Assembly (NCBI GenBank): GCA_023053545.1
Contig: JAKZAN010000001.1
Span: forward strand, 1,198,565-1,262,564
Reading direction: 5' to 3'
Origin: Lepidurus packardi
Taxonomy: Eukaryota; Arthropoda; Branchiopoda; Notostraca; Triopsidae
Length of the DNA: 64,000 bases
Of the stretch, positions 1 to 11,923 are shown piece after piece (the stretch's first letter is position 1; each line of letters begins with the position of its first letter). A program made the position numbers and the translations under genes. The notes beneath the pieces were generated by a model. That model saw nothing but the letters and a program-made list of their open reading frames with translations. It was not told where the DNA came from and did no database searches.

Positions 1-696
1 TCTTCCATTCTAACTCCGGAAACTTGGCATGAGAAATCTTGCATATTAGTTTTGGTCAAATTCTCTTCTTCTTCAACGACTTCTAGCTTGACTTCGGCAA
101 ACTCTGTCTTAATTTCGGGTTCCAGTTCCGACCAAAATAAGACAGGCTCAGAATCTGACGTAGAAAAAGTGCTTATGGGAACTGTTGGGATAGAATTATT
201 TTGGCTTTGAAACAGCAATTCTTGGAAAATCTAGAATGTGTATATATTATCCTATTTCGTCTTCAAATATAGGAATTTACGTTCTGATGTTGTCTTTGCT
301 CAATAGCGGAGGTTTTCCGACGTTTGGGTGGACTTTTCAGCCCAGACACAATTGCCGGCCTAACAAACTTCGTAGGGATAGCGGTTTTCAACCAACTCGG
401 ACATTTGGTCCGAAATCCCATTCCAACTGTTGATCAAAACTACTGTCAAATTGATCTTCGGTGAAATGATCACCACAGAGAGTCACCCAATTTTCACTTC
501 CACAAAGTCAGCCCTAGTCCTTTGAACTTATTGCCTTAGTCCTTACAACACATTGCCGTCTTTTAGCTGCGTCTTTTGGGAATCTGTACATCCCTACACC
601 AGCACTAACACAATTGCTACAACCGTAAGCAACACACTGGCTATCGACACGTTTATTATTCGTCTTTGATGGCAGCTCACTTGCCATTTTTTTCAC
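1..696 (-). pseudogene. THAP-domain zinc-finger gene, disrupted, 3' end outside the window
   Basis: On the minus strand a THAP (C2CH) zinc finger can be read from about 640 down to 440. It has a CVAYGCSN start, then YRFPKDAAKRRQ, then WVTLCGDHF carrying the final Cys and His, then an AIPTKF segment of the kind that closes THAP domains. The frame is broken three times. TAG and TGA lie close together near 500-510, and a one-base shift lies near 385-395, between the DFGPNVRV and KTAIPT segments. A plausible intron (GT at about 290, AG at about 235) leads to a second open stretch, 234-1, with acidic residues and no stop, running off the window. The family binds DNA and is often derived from P-element-like transposases. 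An assembly error could explain one break but hardly all three. Confidence 0.7.
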
Positions 697-1679
697 TAAA
701 ACTTACTAAGCACAGAACAAGTCTCACAGCGCCAGTGAATAACAAAGCGCTCGTAGGCCACGCCTGTGATCTTTCGCGCGTAACCTACGCCACAGCTTTC
801 GTGTCGCCATGTCTTGCGGGCATTCATAGAACTAAAACTTGCCATTGCCCCGCGGGATGGCAGCTACGTCGATGGCGCAAAGATAAAGTCTCGGTTTTAT
901 GATTGATTTTTTAAAATAAGCAAGGCATCTACAGACTTGTTTGCCATTCAAAATAAGGTAATTTTCCTATTTGCTAAGGTAATCTGTGAGAGTTAAATAG
1001 ATTCAGGCACATACTTAATTTAGAAGCGGTTAATTTCACGTTTCCTGTGAGGTTCAGCTTTAAGTTGTACAGTTCGCGATTCAACATTTCTGGTACCGCA
1101 AAACGGAATCAAAGCAACGTAAATAATAAACAAACAGTTGATACATCACAGCTCAAAAAAGAGCGACCATAATTTGAAATTTTTTTAATGTTTTTAAGAG
1201 CGGCTTCTATTAACCGGACGCCTGACCATGAGGAAGTATATTCGCCTTTGATGAGAAATGCGAGTTGTGAAGTAGAAAGTGACGGTAACCTATCTTTCAT
1301 TGTTACTTAGCTTGGATTTTAGTTTATTTATTTATTTTTTATTATTTTATTCAGTTGGTTTGGCCTTTTTTGCATTTTGGCTTAGATCTACACGTATTTC
1401 ATTTAGATTACAAGCTTACGGATTAGAAAATCACTTATTTTTCTTTAAGTACCTTTCTTCCTTATCTATATAACCTTGCTTTAAAATAACTTGATTTGTT
1501 ATTTTCAGTTTTACGTAAGAATACCTGCCTGGGGGGGTGGGTTATCTCTTTGACTTTGTGAAGCTTGTTATCTTTATAAAGTCGATAGAAAGGAGCATCT
1601 TCAAGTTTATCACCTGCACATAATGTGTTTACTTTCTACGTGTTCCACTAGCTTTCTGCTGTTCTAAGCGTTCAAAAGC
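697..1679. other. Intergenic, no gene seen
   Basis: AT-rich sequence between the THAP remnant and the first transporter. The short open frames here match no domain I know and lack codon structure. The last 300 bases presumably hold the promoter of the first transporter, but I see no convincing TATA box. Confidence 0.5.
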
Positions 1680-4600
1680 ATGGACGAAACCAGTGAAAAA
1701 TCGGGGGAATCCCCCGAGTCAAGTACTTTGAAACCATTCACGTAACTCTGTCTTCTTGTTTTCTCTCCCATCTAGAAGAGCGACGTATACGCAACGGGAA
1801 ATCCATCCGAGCAGATTATGAAACCGCCATATCCGCCACTGGTATTTCTTTAAAATCCTCCGCATTAACAAAAAACCTTCATAAATCATACAAAATTTAG
1901 GCTATGGAAAATTTCACTATTGGCTATTGTTAATTTGTGGCTGGGCCAACGCTGCCGACGCCGTCGAGGTTCTGTGCGTCTCTTTCCTCCTACCTTCTGC
2001 AGAATGCGATTTAAAATTAAGTTCCTCGGACAAAGGCTGGCTCTCCGCTATGGTTTTCATTGGTAATTCCAAAACAGTATACTTCCCCTTTTCGACCTTT
2101 TCATGTCGGTCCATTTCGTTTAATTTAATTTCGTTTTGTCAAACAGGTATGATGGTGGGGGGCTATTTATGGGGGGCATTAGGCGACAATTTGGGCCGCA
2201 AGGAAGTTTTAATTGCCGCAATGTGTGTCAACGCTTTGTTTGGCATGCTATCTAGTCTGGCTCTCGAGTTCCCCCTCTTTTTGTTTCTCAGATTTATGAG
2301 CGGCCTGGGGTAAATACAGTTTTTCTAGGACAAAATTCATTTTCCTTTGGATTTTTTTTTTTTTTTTTTTTTTTTTTGGTCTAGGGTCGGGGGAAGTATT
2401 CCAGTGACGTGGTCCTATTATGCAGAATTCCAACCCAAGGCAAAACGTGGTGCAATGCTCAGTTTCTTAGCTGCATTTTGGATGATTGGCAATTTCGTAG
2501 TCGCTGGTACAAAACACAACTTTGATTCGTAATTTTGATAATTTTGAAAATTGTCAAAATTAATTTTTAAAAATTAATTTACAAAAAAATTCGTAATTTT
2601 GAAAATTTTCGTAACGCATCAACGAAATTTGTATGGGATTTTTTGTTCTTTTTTGAGGTTTGGCTTGGATTATAATCCCGCAGACGTTCTCCTACGATAC
2701 CCCCAGCTTCCAGTTTAATTCATGGAGGTTATTCACAGCCGTCTGCGGCTTGCCCAGTTTAACAGTGGCCCTGCTTTTACTCTCTTTACCCGAATCGCCT
2801 CGCTATTTGCTCGCTAAAGGCAAAGCGCAAGAAGCGCTACAAGTGTTCCAGCTTATTTTTGCGCAAAACACTGGCAAAGCCAAAGAAGCCTTTCCGGTAA
2901 GCTTTTACTGATCTCGTACCCAAAACTGAACTCTTTTGATTCATTTTGTAGTACCTTTACCTCGCATTGGACGATGATATGGTCCCTGAAATGCCTCGCG
3001 GGACACCGATACTGAAACGATGGTCCCATACTGCCAGAAAAGTCATCCAGCAGTCTAAGGCTTTGTTTGCCAGCTCCTTATTAAGACCTACACTGCTGAT
3101 GATCGTTATCAACTTCACAATCCAGTTTGGGTAAGAAATACTACTAATAATAATGGTTAATAATAATAATGATTAACTAAGTAATAATATGGATTAAATA
3201 TGTTCAATAATATGATTCAAGGAATAATAATAATGATTATTAGTTAACCTCAAAATAAAGATACGTGTAACCTAAAAACAACTATTTTAAAACGTTCATT
3301 AGATACTACGGTCTATGGCTATGGTTTCCCGAGCTTTTCAGTCGGCTCACAAGCTACTACGCGGATCATCCGGACGCTTCCGTCTCAGTTTGCGACATCG
3401 TGGGATATAATTCTACGGACAACTCCACTTTCCACTGTAATGGCCCTCCAGACAACCAAGTCTTTATTAACGCCTTCATCTTGGCCGTTGCTCCGTTGCC
3501 TGCTAATGTCTGGACCATCTTACACATGGATAAACTTGGCAGAAAGTTCTTTCTAGGTACAGATTCTAAATGAGTGGCAGGAATTCAGAAATAGCACAGC
3601 GAAAACCATTTTCTTGCTTTTTTTAGTCTTTAGTATGGTCATCTCTGGCCTGTGCGCTTTTCTTATTTGGTTCGTACGTAGCAGTGCGGGAAATTTAGCC
3701 ATTTCCTGTATCTTTGGAGCTGTTTCCACGATGGGCTTTAATGCCTTGGATTGCTTAGGCACCGAACTTTTTCCCACCAGCATTAGGTACCTTATCGTAA
3801 TCCTTCCTGTTTGTTTTAAACAATCTAGATCTTCATTATATCAATCGCAGATCGACAGCTTTGGCGATCACCTTAGCCGCAGCCAGATTAGGCGCAGTAT
3901 TGGGCAACATAATATTTGGCGTCTTTGTGGATTACATGTGTGCACTGCCCATTTTACTCATAGCTACCTTGCTTATAGGTAAAAAAAAAAAAAAAAAAAG
4001 AAAGAAAAACTCGTACATAATTTCAATTAATTTTGTTTTACCTGATATGCATTCGTTAATATTGTTATGTACAATATAATAATATAATAACTTATAATTG
4101 GCAATAGGCTTTCAGGCCTATTATATTATAAAAAGCTATTATATAAAAAAAAAATCTATAACAATTCAATTATAATAATCTATAACAAATCTGAACTATT
4201 TTTTATGTTATTTTTTTCCTATACATTTAAAGTATTTTGGCTAATTATTAGGATTATTATTATTATTATTATTATTAGGAGGCGGATTATTGGGTTTGCT
4301 ACTACCTAATACAACACGTGAACCTTTATTATAAAAAAAATTAAAAAAAGCTATTATATAAAAAAAAAATCTATAATATAATATAAAATATCCTTAATAG
4401 CTGAACAATTTTTTATGTTATTTTATTCATATACATTTCAAGTATTTGGGCTAATTATGGCTAATTTTAGGAGGCGGATTATGGGTTTTGCTACTACCTA
4501 ATACAACACGTGAACCTTTATTATAAAAAAATATTAAAACAAATTAAAAAAAGCTATTATATACAAAAAATCTATAATATAATATTAAATAGGCCTTACT

Positions 4601-4728
4601 AGCTGAACAATTTTTTGTGTTATTTTATTCATATATATTTAAAGTATTTGGGCTAATTATGGCTAATTTTAGGAGGCGGATTATTGGGTTTGCTACTACC
4701 TAATACAACACGTGAACCTTTGGAATGA
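1680..4728 (+). CDS. SV2-like MFS transporter 1 (three alternative last exons)
   Basis: Exons: 1680-1722, 1776-1841, 1901-2062, 2147-2309, 2385-2506, 2658-2896, 2952-3130, 3303-3556, 3627-3786, 3851-3978, then one of 4279-4334, 4471-4526 or 4673-4728. All three last exons are 56 nt, so each choice gives 523 residues. The product resembles synaptic vesicle glycoprotein 2 and related organic-ion transporters. A cytosolic DYETAISATG leads into TM1. The MFS signature GALGDNLGRK follows TM2, LPESPRYLLAK lies in the central loop, and a cysteine-bearing extracytoplasmic loop with N-glycosylation sites (YNST, DNST) follows TM7. LGRKFFL precedes the last helices. The end is PNTTREPLE or PNTTREPLL. Substrate unknown. 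The short first exon is the least certain part. Confidence 0.85.
4115..4728 (+). repeat. Tandem triplication of the last exon with its intron
   Basis: Three copies of a unit of about 195 bp, each with an AT-rich stretch, a TTTAG or TTATTAG acceptor and a complete 56-nt last exon. Copies 1 and 2 end in TTATTATAA (Leu-Leu-stop). Copy 3 ends in TTGGAATGA (Leu-Glu-stop), like the last exon of transporter 4, so copy 3 is probably the original. Copy 2 has one deleted and one inserted T that compensate, changing only two or three residues. Confidence 0.9.
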
Positions 4729-5216
4729 TATGCCCTTTGTGTTTTCAATACACACATGTGATACCGCAAATCCTGATCTATTTTTATTTCTATATTATTT
4801 TTATCATTTAATTTCGATTTATCTTTTAATTGTTCCATGCAGGAAAAATAAGCATGTGAACTCACTAACGTTGATCGAGGCACAAGATTAAACCGCATCA
4901 TTTGGATAGCTAGGAATGAAGCAGCAAGTTTGCGATTGCTTATCAAACGATTCCTTCCTTGGAAAGAGAGTGTTTTGCTGGTTTTCCACATGTCATTCTG
5001 GTCGACTTTCAACGTCAGCTGACTAAAAATGACTTGGACTTTAGCGTTTGAAGAGCTAAAATGTGCTGAAGAACATTGCGATAAGAGCAAGGACAACACT
5101 TCAATAGGGATTTATATCTCTTTAGAACTTGGGACAATCTTCACTACTAATGAAGAAGCCGTCAAGGAGTGCCAGTGAGACTAATTAACGCAGTGAGACT
5201 AATCCCGTTACGCAAT
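4729..5216. other. Intergenic between transporters 1 and 2
   Basis: 488 bp with no supported gene. A minus-strand open frame of 148 codons covers it, but it overlaps the antisense of the triplicated last exon and matches no family I know. Confidence 0.5.
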
Positions 5217-8200
5217 ATGACTCTAACCAAAGCCTCTTCTATGGCTAGTAAATTAATTGACGAAAGTGGTATGCAAAATGTAGATTTACCTTCGGATAAC
5301 ACAGAAAACAAAGACGGTACTTTGTTACATTTTTAACACGAATGTTATTCAATTTTTCTCTTAATTATTTCTAAATATCTCCATGTCCCAACTTGTAATT
5401 TTCAGGCGCGGTGGATTTCGAGACCGCTATCCGAGCCACAGGTATGTCTAAAAACGTTCGCTCAAACCTTTCCGTTCAAATGTTCTTTCGTCATGTCCAA
5501 CGTAGGATATGGAAAATTTCATTATTGGTTCGTACTTTTGTGCGGAATGGCTTATTCTTGTGCGGCGGTAGAGGCCTTATCCGTGTCCTTCTTGCTACCT
5601 TCAGCTGAATGTGATTTGCTAATGACATCAAGCGATAAGGGCTGGTTATCAGCTATCATTTTCGTCGGTAAGAGTTTATTTTCATAATTATTTAATATAT
5701 ACAGTAGATGCCCCTTTTTGTCATCACGTTTGTCAAGTAAATATCGATACTATGAAGCGGAGGTTCTAATAATCGATAATCGGAAATATGTCATTTCAAT
5801 CGGAAAATTTTTAAGAATTTTGATAGATGATTGAGGAATTCCTAACTTAACGTTTGTGGCAAATCTTTTTAATTTAACTTGTCGTAAGTAAGAGCCGCAA
5901 CTTCTCTTTTACATTTAAATCAACTCTTTTCTTGTTAATCTCTATCCTGCAGTTTCATTACTGTACATTCTGTTGAAATCGATTCTAATATCGGAAAGTG
6001 TAATTCTAATAATCGATTAAAATGCTATGAATTTTATCCTTTTGAATCGATCCTTTAAAATTTGATTCCGTAAAGCTTCTGATTCTAATAACCAGTGCTC
6101 ACAAATAAGCGCCATCTATACTGTAGTCGTAAAACGATCTATACTTAATATAGCATATACATTTGCTTGTATAACACGTTAGTATAAACATGTCCCACAT
6201 TAAATGAAATAAATTATTTATACAACCACACTTTTAAAACACAACTAACACATTGCGTTTGAAGTCGACTCCTACGCCTGTGGGAAGGGTTTTCAATACG
6301 AGATCCCTTCTAATGTTCACAGTCAATTAAAGGAACTGGTCGTTCAACTGATTAACCCGTTCATTTAATTGACTGGTGAGTTCAGAAGTGATTTTTCCCT
6401 AAGCGTAGTAATAGGCTGAAAATGACAGGATTGGTCAAAACTACGTATAAGCAATGCCATTGGTCAATATGCAAAATGCGTGCGTAGCCATCCCTACTGT
6501 AGTTTCGTTAGTAGTACAGTAACGAAATTATTGATCGCGACATGGACTTTGCAAATTCACCGATCACATTGCCTTATCCGCTGTTTAGACCAATCGTGTC
6601 ACTTCTAACCTACTACTACGCTTTGGTAGGGTTCTCAACACGATATCCCTTCTAATTTTCCCAGTCAATTGAATAACCTTTGCGAATTGTGTAATTGAAT
6701 AACCACTCAATTAAATAACCTGTTCATGCAATTGACTGGGCAGTTAGAAGGGATTAAGCGTATTAGTAGGCTGGAAATGACAAGACATAAAAGCAATGTT
6801 ATTGGTCAATATGCAAACCTGTGTAGCAATCACTACTGCAGTTTCGTTACTGTACATTCTGTTGAAATCGATTCTAATATCGGAAAGTGTAATTCTAATA
6901 ATCGATTAAAATGCTATGAATTTTATCCTTTTGAATCGATCCTTTACAATTTGATTCCGTAAAGCTTCTGATTCTAATAACCAGTAACCAGTGCTAACCA
7001 AATAAGCGCCATCTATACTATAGTCGTAAAACGATCTATGCTTACTATACCATATACATTTGCTTGTATAACACGTTAGTATAAAAATATCCCACATTAA
7101 ATTAAAAGTTGTGGGTGAAATTTTCCAGGAATGATGATTGGAGGATACATTTGGGGTGCATTGGCCGACTCTTTGGGTCGGCGAGAAATTTTAATCGCTT
7201 CCCTAATGACGGATGCGATTTTCAGCATTTGTTCCAGTTTGGCACAAAGCTTTGGGTTGTTTCTAACTCTGCGTTTTTTTGGAGGAATGGGGTAAGTTGT
7301 CTCCTTATCCCACTATTTACGAACATGACACCTAAAGCAGAACCGACAAACTGTTGTATAAGAAACTAAAATATATTTTCGTTTTTGCGTAGTATTGCGG
7401 GAATGACGGTCGTTCTTTTCCCCTACGTGGCAGAATTCCAACCTAGCGATAAACGAGGCGCCATCATTAGCTTCGTGGCGTCCTTTTTCATGATTGGAAA
7501 CATTCTAATGGCCGGTAATTTCGAAACAGAAGTTTGGGCAACAAGATTCTACACATTTCGAATCAAGATTTTAAGATTCTAAAATTATTCTTCTGTATTT
7601 TATTTTTTAATAACGGAAAATAGGGTTGGCATGGGCAGTGATCCCGCAAACTTTTTCTACGCCTCTTGACGCAAGTTTCACATTCAATTCGTGGCGTTTG
7701 TTTACAGCGTTATGTGGGACGATCAGTTTGTTGGCTGGCTTAGCATTATTGCCTTTACCCGAATCGCCTCGTTTCTTGCTGGCCAAAAGTAGAGAACAGG
7801 ATGCTCTAGAGGTGTTTCGCCGAATGTTCACTCTCAATACAGGACGTCCTGGCCATGAATACCCGGTAAGCATAGAAAGGAAGTCCATGGAACAAGATTT
7901 TCATATTCTTGATACCGAAAACTTCCCTTATGCTTTCTAAGCTCTTAGAATCGTGCTCTCTAAGCTCTTAGAAAACTTCCCTTATGCTTTCTAAGCACTT
8001 CTTTCTAAGCAAGAATCGTTTCTCTGACACAATTTTTGGTTTCTTGCAGCACACGAAGTTCCTGCTTGGAGACGCTGAAGATGAAGTAAGCAACTTACGA
8101 TGGAAAGAGAAACTACAAGTGACGTTCCGGAACGTATCGGAGCAATCCAAGACACTTTTTGCACACCCGCTACTTCGCAACATTATGCTCATGATTATCA

Positions 8201-11037
8201 TCCAGTTTGCGCTCCAATTCGCGTAATTATCCTACTTTTGTTACTTTTAGCTTTTGTTTAAACCCTAGCACTGTTTGGTAGCACTTTTTGGTAGTTACGA
8301 ACCTAAGAAACTCAGAATCCAGGTAATCTCCAAGTTGAGATTTTGCATTCAGTAGTTTGTAGTAGTGGTCAAACCACGTTGGCAATTATTTGAGCTATCT
8401 AAAACGTGTTCAGGAATTTCGCTCGAAATAATTGAGTCTGCACTAGGCGTTTAATTGGATCACCTTCGCGAACTAACAATTTCCCGTTTAATCTAAGAAT
8501 CAGCGTACATTTATTTTCCTCCAGAGTTGTAGAGGATAACTCGTTACATTGGCTAAAATTACTTACGCTTCCAGGCACGTAGTTCAAAAAATAATCCTTG
8601 ACTTACTTTTTATTTATTTAATATCAGCATCAGCAAAGCTCTTGGCTGAATTCTATGGGAAGTTCTCTGATTATTGTATCCTTGACTTTTTTCCTTATGG
8701 CGAATACTGTCACGCATACCTGAGTGTTGCAGCCCAATTAACAATACTTATTAATGAGACAAAAATGACCTTTAGATCCTTATTTTGAGTCTTTTTTTGC
8801 AGGGATCTGGGCTTGCTGCTCTGGTTACCAGACATTTTCAATTCGCTCCAGAATTATTACAAGGAACATCCCGATGACTCTGTAACGGTTTGTCAAATCG
8901 TCGGTTACAACGCCACCGAAAGCGATAGTGGTCTCAGTACGTGTCCCCATGACACTCCCGATGACCAAGTGTACATTAACGCCTTAATTGTGGCCCTTAC
9001 CCCTTTACCCGGGAACATTTGGACGTACTTCCATATGGATTTCTTGGGCCGAAAGTTCTTTCTAGGTACGCTTATAGCTTCATTTCTTTACAATTGAATT
9101 TTGTAAATTGTTTCAAGGGCTTATTTATTCATGACATGGCTAGTTCTTCGTCTTAACTATGTTAATCGATAATTATTTCTTAACTATATTAATCGATAAT
9201 TATCTCTTAACTATATTAATCGATAATTATTTCTTAACTATATTAATCGATAATTGTTTCTTAACTATATTAATCGATAATTATTTCTTAACTATATTAA
9301 TCGATAATTATCTCTTAACTATATTAATCGATAATTGTTTCTTAACTATATTAATCGATAATTATCTCTTAACTATATTAATCGATAATTATCTCTTAAC
9401 TATATTAATCGATAATTATTTCTTAATTATCAATTACTAACAATTATTTTTATTCCTATTAATACAACTTGGCCTGTCGTGTAAAGTGACGGATCCGTCA
9501 GTCTCCTGAAGGGAGCTGAGGCAAATTTGACTGAAAACAGTATCAAGTTCAGACCGAATAGCACTTCACACCCCCTGATGGCGGGTGAATGGTGGGTGCG
9601 CCAGATAAACACAAAACGAGCTATTCACTTTATGTTGGCACAAACAAAGAACGTTAGGTTAGTTTGAGCAATCTCGTAACGTTCTTATCTTCTTCGGAAG
9701 TCTACTTTCATTGTTGTTTGCTTCATGTTCGCCATGTTCGTTTTCACTAGTCGTCAAGTTCATATTGAAACAAATGGTTTAACAAATGGTTAACAAATGG
9801 TTAACAAATGGTTAACAAATGGTTTCGATATGAACAGGTTATATATCGATTTACAGGGGTGTGAGGAGGTATTCGGTCTTGACTTGACATGGTTTTCGGT
9901 CAAATTTGCCTCAGCTCCTAAAGTGACGGATCCGTCACTTTACACGACAGACCAGGCTGTTATTTATTCATGACATGGCTAGTTCTTCTTCTTAACTATA
10001 TTAATCGATAATTGTTTCTTAATTATATTTAATCGATAATTATCTCTTAACTATATTAATCGATAATTGTTTCTTAATTATATTTAATCGATAATTATCT
10101 CTTAACTATATTAATCGATAATTGTTTCTTAATTATATTTAATCGATAATTATCTCTTAACTATATTAATCGATAATTGTTTCTTAACTATATTAATCGA
10201 TACTTATTTCTTAACTATACTAATCGATAATTATTTCTTAATTATCAATTACAAACAATTATTTTTATTCCTATTAATATTTAGAGTAGTAATCGTATTA
10301 CTTGTAGTGATGAACTACTAATATTATTATTATCTACGTAATTATTATTAACATGACTAATAATCCCTTTTATTAATTTTTAATATTATTACTATTATTT
10401 GTAGTAGTGGTAGCACTAATCTTATTGTCATTGTTTCATTTATCTCGACAGTTGGGAGCATGTTGGGCGCTGGTGTTTGCGGTTTCATGGTCTGGATCGT
10501 CCGCAGCAGTACTGACAACCTGATCGTGTCCTCGTTTTTCAGTTTTTTCGCCACAATGGCGTTTAACGCTATCAACGTGCTCGGCACCGAGCTATTCCCG
10601 ACCAGCGTTAGGTACATCTAAACGCGGTGCATCCAACACCAGCCAAACTTTCCCTTTAACACATACAACTTTGCTACACATTCAATAGCAGGAACCAAAT
10701 TATGACCATGACTCGTCCATTTAAACTCTCTCTTTCTCTTTTTTCTCTCCAGGTCAACCGCCATGGCAATTACACAAATTTCAGCTCGAATAGGAGCTAT
10801 CTTAGGCACCGTCTTATTCGGAGCCTTAGTCGATCTCGTTTGCGCCGTTCCCATTTTGCTCGTGGCCGGATTCATGATAGGTAACAATTCTACCAGTTAT
10901 TAGTCCATTTCTGGGAAAAAAAAAAATAAAAAAAAAAAAACAGAAAGGAAAAGTTCCTTATGAATATAACAATTAAAACAGGTGGTGGACTACTAGGACT
11001 CTTGTTTCCAAACACGACCAAATCCACGCTAACCTAG
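5217..11037 (+). CDS. SV2-like MFS transporter 2
   Basis: Exons: 5217-5316, 5406-5441, 5506-5667, 7129-7291, 7393-7514, 7624-7865, 8050-8222, 8803-9065, 10452-10611, 10753-10880, 10982-11037; 534 residues. DFETAIRATGYGKFHYW opens the membrane domain. The MFS motif is GALADSLGRREIL, the central loop has LPESPRFLLAK, and the loop after TM7 has YNAT and paired cysteines. The C-terminus is PNTTKSTLT. Intron positions match transporters 1, 3 and 4. Three introns are enlarged: 5668-7128 by inverted-repeat elements, 8223-8802, and 9066-10451 by a 27-bp satellite and a DNA-transposon-like insertion. Other starts upstream are possible, but this ATG opens a frame that splices in phase. Confidence 0.87.
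6260..6480. mobile_element. MITE-like inverted-repeat element, 5' truncated
   Basis: A right arm with AATTGACTGG, AATGACAGGATTGGTCAAAA and GGTCAATATGCAAA matches the elements at 6541-6822 and 24823-25106. The left arm is shorter and diverged. No coding capacity. Confidence 0.6.
6541..6822. mobile_element. MITE-like inverted-repeat element
   Basis: It starts CATGGACTTTGCAAATT and ends GGTCAATATGCAAAC. The two halves are roughly reverse complements, with CCCTTCTAA and CAGTCAATTGAAT in the left arm mirrored in the right arm. Non-coding, same family as 24823-25106, so probably a non-autonomous DNA transposon. Confidence 0.65.
9146..9440. repeat. 27-bp ClaI-type satellite, array 1
   Basis: About ten copies of a 27-bp unit with the core TATTAATCGATAATTAT. 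The core is nearly palindromic around ATCGAT. The array translates as a repeated LTILIDNYF frame, but the codons come from the repeat and it lies inside an intron, so I do not call it coding. Confidence 0.95.
9472..9957. mobile_element. Non-autonomous DNA transposon with ~55-bp terminal inverted repeats
   Basis: The left end, CTGTCGTGTAAAGTGACGGA, recurs inverted at about 9924-9950. The match continues through GAGCTGAGGCAAATTTGAC (left arm, about 9517-9535) and its complement GTCAAATTTGCCTCAGCTC (right arm). Each end contains GTGACGGATCCGTCA(C), itself a palindrome. The element is about 480 bp, with no open frame of note. Inside, 9767-9826 holds five copies of an 11-12 bp AACAAATGGTT unit. 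Confidence 0.85.
9985..10245. repeat. 27-bp ClaI-type satellite, array 2
   Basis: Same unit as array 1, with an extra T in some copies. Both arrays share a left flank (TTATTTATTCATGACATGG) and a right flank (AACAATTATTTTTATTCC). A whole block was therefore duplicated around the transposon-like insertion. Confidence 0.92.
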
Positions 11038-11923
11038 TTTGCCGTCACGATGTGTGGACTTCCCCTACTACCTACAACATAAACCAATCCAAAAAATAAT
11101 GGCGATAAAAAAAAAAAGAATTAAAAGCGGAAAAGGACGGAGAGTGCAATGTACCCACACCCTTGATATGGGTGTATGGGAAGTGCTAAAAAACAAGCTA
11201 ATTGCGAAGCTTTCGCCAAATCAAGCTCCAAGTGAAATGAAAGCGAACTTTCTTCACTTGACGTACTTGACGTACTTGAAGAACTTGCCAGGAAGAAGAC
11301 CAAGTCTAGTATTGTTGATTCCCCAAAGTTCCTAAACATTTCAAGTTTTAATCTAGATTCAAATACAGTGACAGATCTGTGTATCCTTTACGGGGAGCTG
11401 GCTGAGATTAACGATTATAAAATACAAAAAAGAAAAAAAAAGAAAAAAATTTTTCTAAGAAAAATCGAACCCAATTTTTTAGAAAATAGTGAGGCGATTG
11501 GTCGTCGGAAAGTCTGGCGAGCCGAGACTAAAACGATTCTTTCCGGAGGCTTTTTTTTTGTTACACTCGCTATTCGTCGGTTCATTACCAAAAAAAAAAA
11601 GTCGGTGCGGTGTTGGCAAGTTTTTCGGGACTAGACTGAGTGTCTGTACAGCAGTGTTCGACTAAACTACACGCCCTCCATTCACAATCTGGAACTTTTA
11701 TTATCGCTCTCGTAGAATATCTTTGGTAGAGCGTGGTGATGCAGGGGCTCATGTGGGATTGTCTATGAACTACTTTACTTATAAGCTTGATCAGATTTTT
11801 GGCAGGCCAGATCAGCGTTAGACGCTCGGGACTTCCGAAGTGACGACTGTTTTAGATTTCGAGCAATTCAGTGCGGAGTGCAAAGTTTTGGTTCAGGTTT
11901 GTGTTTGTTCTTTGTTCACGAAA
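11038..11923. other. Intergenic between transporters 2 and 3
   Basis: 886 bp with several poly-A tracts, including 11426-11450 and 11590-11600. Short open frames on both strands have no recognisable domain. The promoter and 5' leader of transporter 3 probably lie in the right half. Confidence 0.5.

Larger units (their letters stand above)
5946..7105. repeat. Pair of ~260-bp direct repeats in transporter 2 intron
   Basis: The segment at about 5946-6211 recurs at about 6836-7105 with few differences; both contain GTAATTCTAATAATCGATTA and end in CCCACATTAAAT. The second copy ends about 20 bp before the exon acceptor at 7128. Two inverted-repeat elements lie between the copies, so the block probably arose by segmental duplication with the elements inside. 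Confidence 0.85.

Noticed and set aside
4653..5099. Minus-strand open frame of 148 codons
   Set aside because: It is antisense to the third copy of the last exon, has no recognisable domain, and lacks nearby splice partners.
9159..9440. Plus-strand open frame of repeated LTILIDNYF
   Set aside because: It is simply the 27-bp satellite, whose length is divisible by three; it lies inside an intron.
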